Positions 7,050 through 15,215 of a stretch of DNA of 64,000 bases are shown here, piece after piece (within the stretch, counting starts at the first letter, position 1; every line of letters begins with the position of its first letter). The stretch comes from JAFGVL01 sp963662245 (GTDB taxonomy: Bacteria > Bacteroidota > Bacteroidia > Bacteroidales > Paludibacteraceae). The notes under the pieces were generated by a model that saw only the letters and a program-made list of their open reading frames with translations, was not told where the DNA came from and ran no database searches. The position numbers and the translations under genes are program-made. The stretch covers positions 1 through 64,000 of the forward strand of contig CAXXVQ010000003.1 in the NCBI GenBank assembly GCA_963662245.2, written 5' to 3'.

Positions 7050-7976
7050 ATGGACGAATTATATGATGTGATGATATTGGGAGCAGGTGCAGCAGGTTTA
7101 ACTGCCGGCATTTACAGCTCTCGTGCAAAACTAAAAACTATCATCTTGAACGAAGGGGCCATCGGTGGACAAATGGTATTGACAAATGAAGTAGCAAACT
7201 ATCCGGGCGTAGCTACTACTCCTGGATATATGCTGGCTAATACCATGAAAACTCAAGCTAAAAACTTTGGTTGCACTATTAAATCAAATGTAATCATCAA
7301 ATCGATGAATTTACAGTCAGATATTAAAAAGGTGCAATTGGAAGATGGCAGAGAATTTAGTTCTAGGACAGTGATATTGGCTCTTGGAGGTCGCCCTCGT
7401 AGCATTAATGTTCCGGGGGAATCAGAATTCAAAGGTAAAGGGATTTCCTTTTGTGCAACCTGCGATGCTGACTTCTTTCAAGATAAACAACTAGTTGTTG
7501 TGGGTGGTGGTAACTCAGCTTTGGAAGAAGCTGTAACACTTACCAACTTTGCTCGCAAGGTAACCATCGTTCATCAATTCGACCATTTTCAAGCCTTTAC
7601 TCATGCTATTGAAGAAGCGGAAAAAAATCCAAAAATAAATTTTGTGCTAAATTCTGAAATCACAAGCTTTAAAGGTAATGAACAGTTACAATATGTTAGC
7701 ATAAAGAATAATGTAACAAATGATGAAGCGACTCTTGATGTAGATGGAGTATTTATGTTTATCGGCTACCAACCCAATACTGATGCGTTTAAAAACATAA
7801 TTGAGTTGAATGAGAAAAACGAAATTATTGTAGACGCCGACATGAAGACTTCTGTTCCTGGAGTATTTGCTGCCGGTGACTGTATCAACAAACGCTATCG
7901 TCAAGTAAGTATCGCAGTAGCCGAAGGGACAATTGCCTCTTTAAGTGCATCGGAATATTTAAGAAATAATAAATAA
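7050..7976 (+). CDS. Thioredoxin-disulfide reductase-like FAD/NADPH flavoprotein
   Basis: 308 residues, normal for low-molecular-weight thioredoxin reductases. FAD-binding GAGAAGLTAGIYSSR at residues 11-25, the redox-active SFCATCDADFF with its CATC pair near residues 135-138, NADPH-binding GGGNSALEEA near 151-160, and the second FAD block GVFAAGDC near 271-278 are all present. It would pass electrons from NADPH to a disulfide partner. The next gene upstream encodes an odd thioredoxin, the natural candidate partner, so this may be a specialised rather than the housekeeping reductase; for that reason no trxB symbol is given. A strong AGGAGG run at about 7035-7041 precedes the start, unusual for this phylum. 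Confidence 0.88.
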   Translation: MDELYDVMILGAGAAGLTAGIYSSRAKLKTIILNEGAIGGQMVLTNEVANYPGVATTPGYMLANTMKTQAKNFGCTIKSNVIIKSMNLQSDIKKVQLEDGREFSSRTVILALGGRPRSINVPGESEFKGKGISFCATCDADFFQDKQLVVVGGGNSALEEAVTLTNFARKVTIVHQFDHFQAFTHAIEEAEKNPKINFVLNSEITSFKGNEQLQYVSIKNNVTNDEATLDVDGVFMFIGYQPNTDAFKNIIELNEKNEIIVDADMKTSVPGVFAAGDCINKRYRQVSIAVAEGTIASLSASEYLRNNK

Positions 7977-7978
7977 AC

Positions 7979-8929
7979 ATGAATAGAATAAAATATTTCC
8001 CAATCACCATGTTCTCAGTTATCATGGGTTTGGCAGGATTTAGTATCGTATTAGAAAAGAATGCAGAATTAATCGGATTCTCAAACCTTATTAACCAAAC
8101 AGTTTTAATGGGTACTCTTACCCTATTTCTTATTTTTGTTGGAGTATATATAGTTAAGCTGATATTTTACAGAGAAGAAGTAAATAAAGAATTCAACCAC
8201 CCAATTAAAGTAAATTTCTTTTCTACAACCTCTATTTCTCTTTTGCTATTGTCAATTGGTCTAATGTCTATTGACAAAGGGCTAGCAGCTCCATTTTGGT
8301 GGGTTGGAACAATTCTGCAAACAATATTTCTGTTTAACACAATACGCTTTTGGATTCAACGCAATTTTGAAATTCAGTTTATGAACCCAGCATGGTTTAT
8401 TCCGGTTGTAGGTAATATCTTGATTCCAATTGCCGGTGTAGAATTTATGCCACAGCTATTCTCCTATTTTTATTTCTCAATAGGGATATTTTTCTGGATT
8501 GTGCTATTTACAATATTCTTTAACCGTGTAATTTTTCACCACCAGCTACCTGATCGTTTTATGCCCACGCTATTTATTTTAATAGCTCCACCGGCTGTAG
8601 GTTTTGTTGCATATATGAAGATCTTTCATGATTGGAATGCTTTTTCTCAGTTCTTATTAATGCTTGCTTATTTCTTTGTGGCATTATTATTCTTCTTAGG
8701 AAAAAGCTTTTTAAAACTTAAGTTCTTTATTTCATGGTGGGCATTTACATTCCCTCTTATGGCTGTAAGCATTGCTTCTGTTATGGCGTATCACAGTTCT
8801 CATATTATTACTTTTAAATACATCGCCATTGGACTTTCTGCTATTGCATTCTTGGTCATATCAGTTGTTGCAATTAAAACAATACAACAAGTTATTGCAA
8901 AAAATATATGTATAGATGATGAACACTAA
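7979..8929 (+). CDS. TDT/SLAC1-type (TehA-like) membrane channel or transporter
   Basis: 316 residues, almost wholly hydrophobic, with about ten membrane helices. The opening FPITMFSVIMGLAGFSIVLEK and the conserved HHQLPDRFMPTLFILIAPPAVGF region are typical of the tellurite-resistance/dicarboxylate (TDT) and SLAC1 anion-channel group, which includes TehA, yeast Ssu1 sulfite pump, Mae1 and plant SLAC1. The substrate cannot be read from sequence. It begins 2 bases after the flavoprotein stop, so it is co-translated with the thiol-redox genes; export of a small anion such as sulfite would fit, but is inference. A terminator follows directly. Confidence 0.83.
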   Translation: MNRIKYFPITMFSVIMGLAGFSIVLEKNAELIGFSNLINQTVLMGTLTLFLIFVGVYIVKLIFYREEVNKEFNHPIKVNFFSTTSISLLLLSIGLMSIDKGLAAPFWWVGTILQTIFLFNTIRFWIQRNFEIQFMNPAWFIPVVGNILIPIAGVEFMPQLFSYFYFSIGIFFWIVLFTIFFNRVIFHHQLPDRFMPTLFILIAPPAVGFVAYMKIFHDWNAFSQFLLMLAYFFVALLFFLGKSFLKLKFFISWWAFTFPLMAVSIASVMAYHSSHIITFKYIAIGLSAIAFLVISVVAIKTIQQVIAKNICIDDEH

Positions 8930-8931
8930 AT

Positions 8932-8962
8932 AAAAAAGCCTTCCGTAAATGGAAGGCTTTTT
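8932..8962. terminator. Bidirectional terminator between the TDT and DUF4861 genes
   Basis: The stem AAAAAGCCTTCC/GGAAGGCTTTTT closes a 6-base loop, with A and T tracts on both sides, so it can end transcription of both converging operons. Confidence 0.9.
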
Positions 8963-8983
8963 CAGTATCTTATTCATAGTTGT

Positions 8984-9874
8984 CTACTCTTCGAAGTTTT
9001 TAACAAACTCAAAGAACTTATCAAAAGTGTTTAGGTCAGGATCTTTCTCTGATGCAGACACAATCCATGTTTCAAGATATTTACCTGGTTTAGATATCAA
9101 TACCACTTGGCTAGGCTCTTTAATCTTTTGAACAAAATCGGCAGGATTATACATGATTCCGGCACCAATATTTAACTGGAATGCAGCCACATCTTCCGGA
9201 TGAACTCCCCAAGTAGCTATATAATTATCACCTTCTCTCACTTCTGTAGCAGGATGATAATTTACCCCGGTAAAAAATTGCACAGGCATATCACATAAGG
9301 CAAAAGCCTCAACTTTAGCAGCTCTAATTCCTGAAAACACAGTCACTCTCACTAGTAAATCTACAGTATCACCCTTATAAGGAATACCTTCCGAAAGCAT
9401 CTCCATGTACGAAATATTACCTTCTTTCTTCACACGAGCAGTTCTCATCTTAACTGGGTCTGGCAATACTTCTTTTTCGCCATCCCACAGGTGAATCCCA
9501 CCCATACCCACAGTTTTACCTACCTTATACTGGTCTGCCCCCCAGCCTTCTTTTTGTTGCTCAACAGTTGGATACCAACCACCTTCTTTTAACTCTAAAC
9601 CTCTTCTTGTTTTGTTATAAACATCCACAGAAACTTTGTGATCAAAGTATAGGCGTAAACCCATCCATTCGTTTTCTACTGCCGGACCGTGATGCTTTAC
9701 TACTTTATACAAGTTTCCGGTTTCTGAGCTAATACTACTTGACTGATTTGCTGAATCTTTCCACTGCAAGCTAATGTCTGTCATATTCTTATATGCAGGC
9801 TCATTCTTTTTTTCCGCACTAACTTGACATGCAAGAATAGTTAACGAAGCAATTAATAATGCGATTTTTTTCAT
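8984..9874 (-). CDS. DUF4861 family exported protein, last gene of xylose cluster
   Basis: The start is taken at 9874 (MKKIALLIASLTILACQVSA, 296 residues); an upstream in-frame ATG at 9916 adds a charged, non-signal leader. The N-terminus is a signal peptide, with ILAC as a possible lipobox at residue 16. The body (GPAVENEWMGLRLYFD, GGWYPTVEQQKEGWGADQYKVG, GMGGIHLWDGEKE, ATWGVHPED) is DUF4861, a family usually found beside polysaccharide-degrading enzymes in Bacteroidota; its activity is unproved. It lies 160 bases after xylE with a hairpin in between, so it may be read separately or at lower level. Confidence 0.8.
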   Translation of the reverse strand: MKKIALLIASLTILACQVSAEKKNEPAYKNMTDISLQWKDSANQSSSISSETGNLYKVVKHHGPAVENEWMGLRLYFDHKVSVDVYNKTRRGLELKEGGWYPTVEQQKEGWGADQYKVGKTVGMGGIHLWDGEKEVLPDPVKMRTARVKKEGNISYMEMLSEGIPYKGDTVDLLVRVTVFSGIRAAKVEAFALCDMPVQFFTGVNYHPATEVREGDNYIATWGVHPEDVAAFQLNIGAGIMYNPADFVQKIKEPSQVVLISKPGKYLETWIVSASEKDPDLNTFDKFFEFVKNFEE

Positions 9875-9966
9875 TGTATTTATCTTTATATTTTTTCTGA
9901 AAAACAAAGAAAACATTTTATTATTTTATCTCAAATTTAGAACACAACTATTTATACTAAAATTAG

Positions 9967-9997
9967 AAACGCTGCTCAGATAAACTGAACAGCGTTT
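9967..9997 (-). terminator. Hairpin downstream of xylE
   Basis: Arms AAACGCTGCTCAG (9967-9979) and CTGAACAGCGTTT (9985-9997) pair with one mismatch around a 5-base loop. The T tract on the minus strand is weak, so it may attenuate rather than fully stop transcription into the DUF4861 gene. Confidence 0.6.
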
Positions 9998-10033
9998 CAA
10001 CACATCAAAACCTATAAAACTAAAATAAATCAA

Positions 10034-11422
10034 TCACTTATTCCATAGATGCTCTACTTCTTCTAAAGATTTTCCTTTTGTTTCTGGAACCATTTTCCAT
10101 ACAAATAAGAAAGACAACACACTCATTACTCCGTAGAATCCATAGGTGAATGCTCCACTAAATTCCATCATTGACGGATAAGTTGAAGAAATAAAATAGT
10201 TAGCTGCCCATTGTGCCGCAACGGCAATAGCAACAGCTTTACCTCGAATCTTATTTGGGAATATTTCTGAGATTAACACCCAACAGATTGGTCCCCATGA
10301 CATCATAAATGAAGCCGTATATATAATGATAAACACTAATGTGCTTACACCAATTACATTTGCATACGAGAAACCTGCAATGGCAAACATACCAATAGCC
10401 ATCCCAATAGAACCTGTCATCAGTAAAGGCTTACGCCCCCACTTGTCAACTGTAAGAATGGCAATAACTGTAAATATTACATTTACAATCCCCATAAATA
10501 CGGTTTGCATCATTGAGGCATCTTTGCCGGCCCCAAGACTTTCAAAAATAGTTGGGGCATAATACAAAGCTACATTGATACCCACAAACTGCTGAAATAC
10601 AGAAAGCAGAATACCAATTATAATTACTTTTTTACCATAAGAAAAGACTTTGGCCGAAATATGATGCTCAATGGTCCCTTTGATTTCTGCTAAAATACTT
10701 TTTGCTTGCACAGCTCCATTAATCTTAGATAAAATCTGTAAAGCTTTATCATCTTCCTTTACTAAAGTCAAGTAACGAGGTGTTTCAGGCACAAAGAATA
10801 ATAAAAATCCGAATAGTCCTGCAGGAATAGCCTCAGAGAAGAACATGCGTCTCCAACCAATTTCATTAATCCATTCAAGACTTTGACCATTTGCAATGCC
10901 CCAGTTAACAAAGTACACTACCAACATACCAAAGATAATGGCAAACTGATTTAAAGACACCAAGCGCCCACGAGTATGAGCCGGGGCTATCTCGCCAATA
11001 TACATAGGGCAAACAGCTGAAGCCAAGCCTACTCCAATACCGCCAATAACACGGTAAATATTAAATGCCACAAGTAAAGCAATAGAGGGTTCTCCTTTCT
11101 GGAAAAACAAAAACTCAGGATAACCGGAACCTAATGCTGAAATAAAGAACAGTAAAGCAGCTAATTGCAAAGATTTCTTACGGCCAAGCTTCATAGCTAA
11201 AACCCCTGAAATCATTCCTCCAATAATACAGCCAATCAGTGCACTTGATACTGTTGCTCCAAGAAGCCATGTCCCTAGTCCCTGACTTTCTATAAAGAAA
11301 GCTTTAATTGAACCCACCGTACCGGAAATAACTGCCGTATCATACCCAAATAATAGACCACCTAAAGTAGCTACTAAAGTTAATGACAGTACATACAAAG
11401 CGTTTCCGTTTGTGTTATTCAT
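10034..11422 (-). CDS. xylE: Sugar/proton symporter of the MFS, xylose type
   Basis: The start is taken at 11422 (MNNTNGNALYVLSLTLVATL, 462 residues), since the longer frame from 11458 adds a polar stub. It is a twelve-helix sugar porter with all family marks: LGGLLFGYDTAVISG in helix 1, LGRKKSLQ after helix 2, PMYIGEIAPAHTRGRLVSLNQ, PETPRYL before the central loop, QQFVGINVALYYAPTIFESLG in helix 7, DKWGRKPLL and the end PETKGKSLEEVEHLW. Position after xylA and xylB makes D-xylose the likely substrate; arabinose or glucose cannot be excluded from sequence. Confidence 0.9.
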   Translation of the reverse strand: MNNTNGNALYVLSLTLVATLGGLLFGYDTAVISGTVGSIKAFFIESQGLGTWLLGATVSSALIGCIIGGMISGVLAMKLGRKKSLQLAALLFFISALGSGYPEFLFFQKGEPSIALLVAFNIYRVIGGIGVGLASAVCPMYIGEIAPAHTRGRLVSLNQFAIIFGMLVVYFVNWGIANGQSLEWINEIGWRRMFFSEAIPAGLFGFLLFFVPETPRYLTLVKEDDKALQILSKINGAVQAKSILAEIKGTIEHHISAKVFSYGKKVIIIGILLSVFQQFVGINVALYYAPTIFESLGAGKDASMMQTVFMGIVNVIFTVIAILTVDKWGRKPLLMTGSIGMAIGMFAIAGFSYANVIGVSTLVFIIIYTASFMMSWGPICWVLISEIFPNKIRGKAVAIAVAAQWAANYFISSTYPSMMEFSGAFTYGFYGVMSVLSFLFVWKMVPETKGKSLEEVEHLWNK

Positions 11423-11446
11423 ATTGTTCGATTTTATGTTTTTACT

Positions 11447-11471
11447 AGAGACGCACAAAAAATGCGTCTCT
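11447..11471 (-). promoter_or_regulatory. Intercistronic stem-loop between xylA and xylE
   Basis: A perfect 9-bp stem AGAGACGCA/TGCGTCTCT with a 7-base loop lies in the 61-base gap between the two genes. No strong T tract follows on the minus strand. Such hairpins often set relative mRNA stability of enzyme and transporter parts of an operon. Confidence 0.5.
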
Positions 11472-11483
11472 ATTTGTTTTTTA

Positions 11484-12800
11484 TTAGATATACATATTTA
11501 CAATTGCCTCAAATAACTCTTGCTTACCACTTACTACAGCTGGTTCAGAATTTTTCTCCTTAGCATATGCAACTACATCTTCTAATGATAATTTACCATC
11601 TTCAAATTCTTTTCCTTTACCACTGTCAAATGAAGCGTAACGCTCAGTTAACATTTTTTCGTAAGGAGAATCTTCAAGTACACCTGCAGCAGCTTCTAAG
11701 GCACGGGCAAAAGCATCCATTCCTGCAATATGAGCAATAAAAATATCCTCTAAGTCTGTAGAATTACGACGCGTTTTTGCATCAAAATTAGTTCCACCAC
11801 CTTGTAGGCCACCAGCTTTTAGGATAACCATTAAGGCTTGTGTTAACTCATAAATATCAATTGGGAACTGATCGGTATCCCAACCGTTTTGGGAATCACC
11901 ACGGTTAGCATCAATTGATCCCAACATACCTGCATCAGCAGCACATTGTAGTTCATGCTCAAATGTATGACCAGCCAATGTTGCGTGGTTCACCTCAATA
12001 TTTAATTTGAAATCTTTATCTAATCCATGCTCTTTTAAGAAACCAACAACTGTTTCTGCATCTACATCATACTGATGCTTAGTAGGTTCCATTGGCTTAG
12101 GCTCAATAAAGAATGTTCCTTTAAACCCTTTACTACGAGCATAATCTCTCGCCATAGTTAGCATCTGTGCCAAATGGGCTTTTTCACGCTTCATGTCTGT
12201 GTTTAGTAAAGACATATAACCTTCACGACCACCCCAGAACACATAGTTTTCACCACCTAGTTCGATTGTAGCATCTAAAGCATTTTTAATTTGTAAAGCA
12301 GCACGAGATACGCTATCAAAATTTGGATTCGTAGCAGCTCCATTCATATAGCGTTGGTGGCTGAATACATTTGCAGTACCCCAAAGTAATTTGATTCCTG
12401 TAGCTGCCATTTTTTCTTTAGCATAAGCCACAATTGCTTTTAGGTTTGATTCATATTCTTCAATAGATGAGCCCTCATCTACTAAATCAATATCATGGAA
12501 GCAGAAATATTCGATTCCAATTTTTGACATAAATTCAAATGCAGCATCCATCTTATCTTTTGCAGCCTGAACAGCATCACTAGCTTGACTCCATGGAAAA
12601 TCTTTTGTAGCTCCACCAAACGGATCAGAAGAATCGCCACATAGCGTATGCCAATAAGCCATTGAAAACTTAAACCATTCTTTCATTTTTTTACCATAAA
12701 CCACTTTCTCAGGGTCATAGTAACGAAATGCTAATGGGTTCTTACTCTCTTTTCCTTCAAACTGAATCTTTCCGATTCCCCCAAAATATTCTTTTGCCAT
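11484..12800 (-). CDS. xylA: Xylose isomerase
   Basis: 438 residues, normal for the long (type II) xylose isomerases. It converts D-xylose to D-xylulose in the cytoplasm using two divalent metals. Active-site blocks are present: FCFHDIDLVDEG, WGGREGYMSLLNTDMKRE, EPKPMEPTKHQYDVDAET, NIEVNHATLAGHTFEHEL and DANRGDSQNGWDTDQFP, which hold the catalytic histidine and aspartate and the metal-binding acidic residues. It follows xylB by 28 bases and precedes xylE, making a standard xylose operon. Confidence 0.97.
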   Translation of the reverse strand: MAKEYFGGIGKIQFEGKESKNPLAFRYYDPEKVVYGKKMKEWFKFSMAYWHTLCGDSSDPFGGATKDFPWSQASDAVQAAKDKMDAAFEFMSKIGIEYFCFHDIDLVDEGSSIEEYESNLKAIVAYAKEKMAATGIKLLWGTANVFSHQRYMNGAATNPNFDSVSRAALQIKNALDATIELGGENYVFWGGREGYMSLLNTDMKREKAHLAQMLTMARDYARSKGFKGTFFIEPKPMEPTKHQYDVDAETVVGFLKEHGLDKDFKLNIEVNHATLAGHTFEHELQCAADAGMLGSIDANRGDSQNGWDTDQFPIDIYELTQALMVILKAGGLQGGGTNFDAKTRRNSTDLEDIFIAHIAGMDAFARALEAAAGVLEDSPYEKMLTERYASFDSGKGKEFEDGKLSLEDVVAYAKEKNSEPAVVSGKQELFEAIVNMYI

Positions 12801-12828
12801 GATTCTAAATTTTTATTGATAGTTTTAT

Positions 12829-14316
12829 TTAAATATTAATTTCTGATTCTAATTTTTGACTCCATTTTTCATAAGCTTTTTGAGTTTCTTCAAGCTCTAA
12901 AGCAATCGGTTCAACAACTTCCAGCTTCTTTAAACTTGCAAAAGCCTCTGCAGTTGATTTATATATACCGACACCTATTCCGGCTGCTTTTGCTGCACCC
13001 ACAGCACCATCAGTATCGTACAATTCGATAGTAGCCCCGGTAACATTAGCTAATGTCTGACGGAAAATAGGACTCAGGAACATATTTGCTTTTCCGGCAC
13101 GAATCACCTTAGTGTCAATACCTGTTTCTTGCATTATATCCATTCCGTATTTGAATGAGAAAGCGATGCCTTCCTGAGCTGCTCTGGCAATATCAGCTTG
13201 CGTATGGGTATTAAAATTTATCCCATGCATTGAGCTACCTATTTCTTTATTTTCTAATACACGCTCTGCTCCATTCCCAAATGGCAATATTGATACGCCA
13301 TTAGCCCCTACGGGTGACTTTGCAGCTAACTCATTTATAGCAGGATAATCCATTCCATTCAAAACTGTTTTTCGCACCCATGAATTTTGAATTCCCGTAC
13401 CATTAATACACAGTAAAACTCCAATACGAGTTTGCTCCGTAGTATGATTCACATGTGCAAAAGAGTTCACTCTTGACTTAGGATCATATTGTACCTGATC
13501 ACTCACGCCATACACAACGCCTGATGTCCCTGCTGTTGCAGCTACTTCTCCGGGATTAAATACATTTAATGACAAGGCATTATTAGGCTGATCTCCGGCA
13601 CGATAACTAACAGGAATTCCTTCTGGCAAACCAAGTTCTTGAGCCACATCTGCAGTCACAGTCCCTTGGTTACCAAAAGTTGGATGGTTGGATGGTATAA
13701 TATTTTTATCAAAACCGAATGATGTTAATACATCCTTAGATACTTCATTATTTCTAAAATCCCAAAACATGCCTTCCGACAAACCACTGGCTGTTGTACA
13801 GATTTCCCCGGTCAGCTTCATGGCTATATAATCTCCCGGAAGCATTACTTTATCAATCTTGGCAAATATATCGGGTTCATTCTCTTTCACCCAAGCTAAT
13901 TTTGCTGCCGTAAAGTTCCCGGGAGAGTTTAATAAATGACTTAAACATTTCTCTTCACCAATATCCTTCAAAGCTTTTTCTCCATAAGGCACAGCACGGC
14001 TATCACACCAAATGATTGAAGGTCTTAGCAAATCTTGGTTTTTATCTACCAAAACTAAACCATGCATCTGGTATGAAATACCTATTGCTTTTATTGCTTG
14101 CGCATCTATTTTGGCTATCTGCAAAACCTCAGCTAGTGAGAGTTTAAAATATCCCCACCATTTTTCAGGTTCCTGCTCTGCCCAACCTTGTTGAACAGCA
14201 ATTATCTCTGCCTCTTGTTTTGGGTTAAATGCAGAACTAAGACAAGCACCTTCTTTTGCATTAACTAAAGCTACCTTTACGGATGAACTTCCTATATCAA
14301 TTCCTAATAAATACAT
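12829..14316 (-). CDS. xylB: Xylulokinase
   Basis: 495 residues, a FGGY-family sugar kinase. The N-terminal phosphate loop is LLGIDIGSSSVKVALV, the substrate block SYQMHGLVLVD and IIWCDSRA follows, then GDYIAMKLTGE, the adenosine-binding AATAGTSGVVYGV, and the C-terminal RAGKANMFLSPIFRQTLANVTG. It phosphorylates D-xylulose with ATP to xylulose-5-phosphate, the substrate of the transketolase encoded upstream. The start follows the regulator stop by 25 bases, so regulator, kinase, isomerase and transporter look co-transcribed. Confidence 0.95.
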   Translation of the reverse strand: MYLLGIDIGSSSVKVALVNAKEGACLSSAFNPKQEAEIIAVQQGWAEQEPEKWWGYFKLSLAEVLQIAKIDAQAIKAIGISYQMHGLVLVDKNQDLLRPSIIWCDSRAVPYGEKALKDIGEEKCLSHLLNSPGNFTAAKLAWVKENEPDIFAKIDKVMLPGDYIAMKLTGEICTTASGLSEGMFWDFRNNEVSKDVLTSFGFDKNIIPSNHPTFGNQGTVTADVAQELGLPEGIPVSYRAGDQPNNALSLNVFNPGEVAATAGTSGVVYGVSDQVQYDPKSRVNSFAHVNHTTEQTRIGVLLCINGTGIQNSWVRKTVLNGMDYPAINELAAKSPVGANGVSILPFGNGAERVLENKEIGSSMHGINFNTHTQADIARAAQEGIAFSFKYGMDIMQETGIDTKVIRAGKANMFLSPIFRQTLANVTGATIELYDTDGAVGAAKAAGIGVGIYKSTAEAFASLKKLEVVEPIALELEETQKAYEKWSQKLESEINI

Positions 14317-14341
14317 TTTTTATAATAATTGAGGACGGCCT

Positions 14342-15082
14342 TTATAAAAAGAAAAGACTCATCTCGCGTTTGTTTTGCTCATATTTTTCCTTGTCAAATC
14401 GAAATAATTTTGCAGGACGATGTGTCACATTCTCTTCCATTTTTTCTGTTTCAACCAAGTACGGCTTCTTTAATATTTTCTTTCTAAAGTTCCTATTGTC
14501 AAATTCTTGATTCAGAATAACCTCATACAAGCTTTGTAAACAGTTTAAGGTAAAAAATTCAGGCAACAGGCTAAATTCCAACGGGCTTGCAGTTAGCTCT
14601 TTCTTAAGATGCTGATAAGCCTCTTGTACAATCTCATCATGGTCAAAAGCTAAACCTTGCACTTCTTGAACAGGCACCCATTGGGCATTATGTTGCAGCA
14701 TTACTTCCGTTAACTCATCTGTAATTTGGATCAACGCATAAAACGCAATAGTAACAACTCTAGTTATAGGTAATTTCGTTTGAGTCTGCAACCACAACAA
14801 GTCATTGGGACTTTGAATACGGTCAGGATTCCCAAACACCTGAAATTGTTGTAAATGAATAGGTTCATTTACAACAATCCCCTCTACAATATCTTTAGCA
14901 GCATCTTCGAGAAACTCGTTCTCAAAAATTAATCGCCCCGGTAATTTCAATAAACCTGAACGACACTCATCTACTTCTCCTTCAACCTTATCCCTCTTTA
15001 CCACTAAAACCCTAAGCTGCTTGCCATCAAAGCCAAACAGGACACAGTCAACTGATAAATGTGGAATATACATATTTTTCAT
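14342..15082 (-). CDS. Nudix-fold transcriptional regulator (NrtR family), probable xylose/pentose regulator
   Basis: 246 residues. The N-terminal 150 or so form a Nudix fold (VDCVLFGFDGKQLRVLVVKR at 9-28), but the Nudix box reads GRLIFENEFLEDAAKDIVEGIVV in the place of GX5EX7REUXEEXGU, so key catalytic acidic residues are missing. The C-terminal about 80 residues carry a winged helix (FFTLNCLQSLYEVILNQEFDNRNFRKKILKK). This is the layout of NrtR-type regulators, which in Bacteroidota control pentose genes by binding a sugar phosphate or nucleotide-sugar in the dead Nudix pocket. First gene of the xyl operon, with a dyad at 15140-15161 upstream, so autoregulation is likely. Confidence 0.85.
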   Translation of the reverse strand: MKNMYIPHLSVDCVLFGFDGKQLRVLVVKRDKVEGEVDECRSGLLKLPGRLIFENEFLEDAAKDIVEGIVVNEPIHLQQFQVFGNPDRIQSPNDLLWLQTQTKLPITRVVTIAFYALIQITDELTEVMLQHNAQWVPVQEVQGLAFDHDEIVQEAYQHLKKELTASPLEFSLLPEFFTLNCLQSLYEVILNQEFDNRNFRKKILKKPYLVETEKMEENVTHRPAKLFRFDKEKYEQNKREMSLFFL

Positions 15083-15139
15083 TTCTTAACTTTTTCAGTT
15101 TGTAAAACTATAAAAAAAACACTTAGCGTAAATAATACA

Positions 15140-15161
15140 TTATGTGTTGTAAAACACATAA
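15140..15161. promoter_or_regulatory. Dyad upstream of xylose regulator, candidate operator
   Basis: TTATGTGT (15140-15147), six-base spacer TGTAAA, and ACACATAA (15154-15161) form a perfect inverted repeat 58 bases before the regulator start. It is the obvious candidate site for the Nudix regulator. The same half-sites occur, 2 bases apart, in the yaaA palindrome. Confidence 0.6.
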
Positions 15162-15194
15162 AAAAACGCCACTCAAAAAATGTGTGGCGTTTTT
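15162..15194 (-). terminator. Terminator of tkt
   Basis: Stem AAAAACGCCAC/GTGGCGTTTTT around an 11-base loop, placed 22 bases after the tkt stop and immediately before the dyad of the xyl operon. It separates the two transcription units. Confidence 0.85.
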
Positions 15195-15215
15195 CAATAA
15201 AATATCTATGAAATA

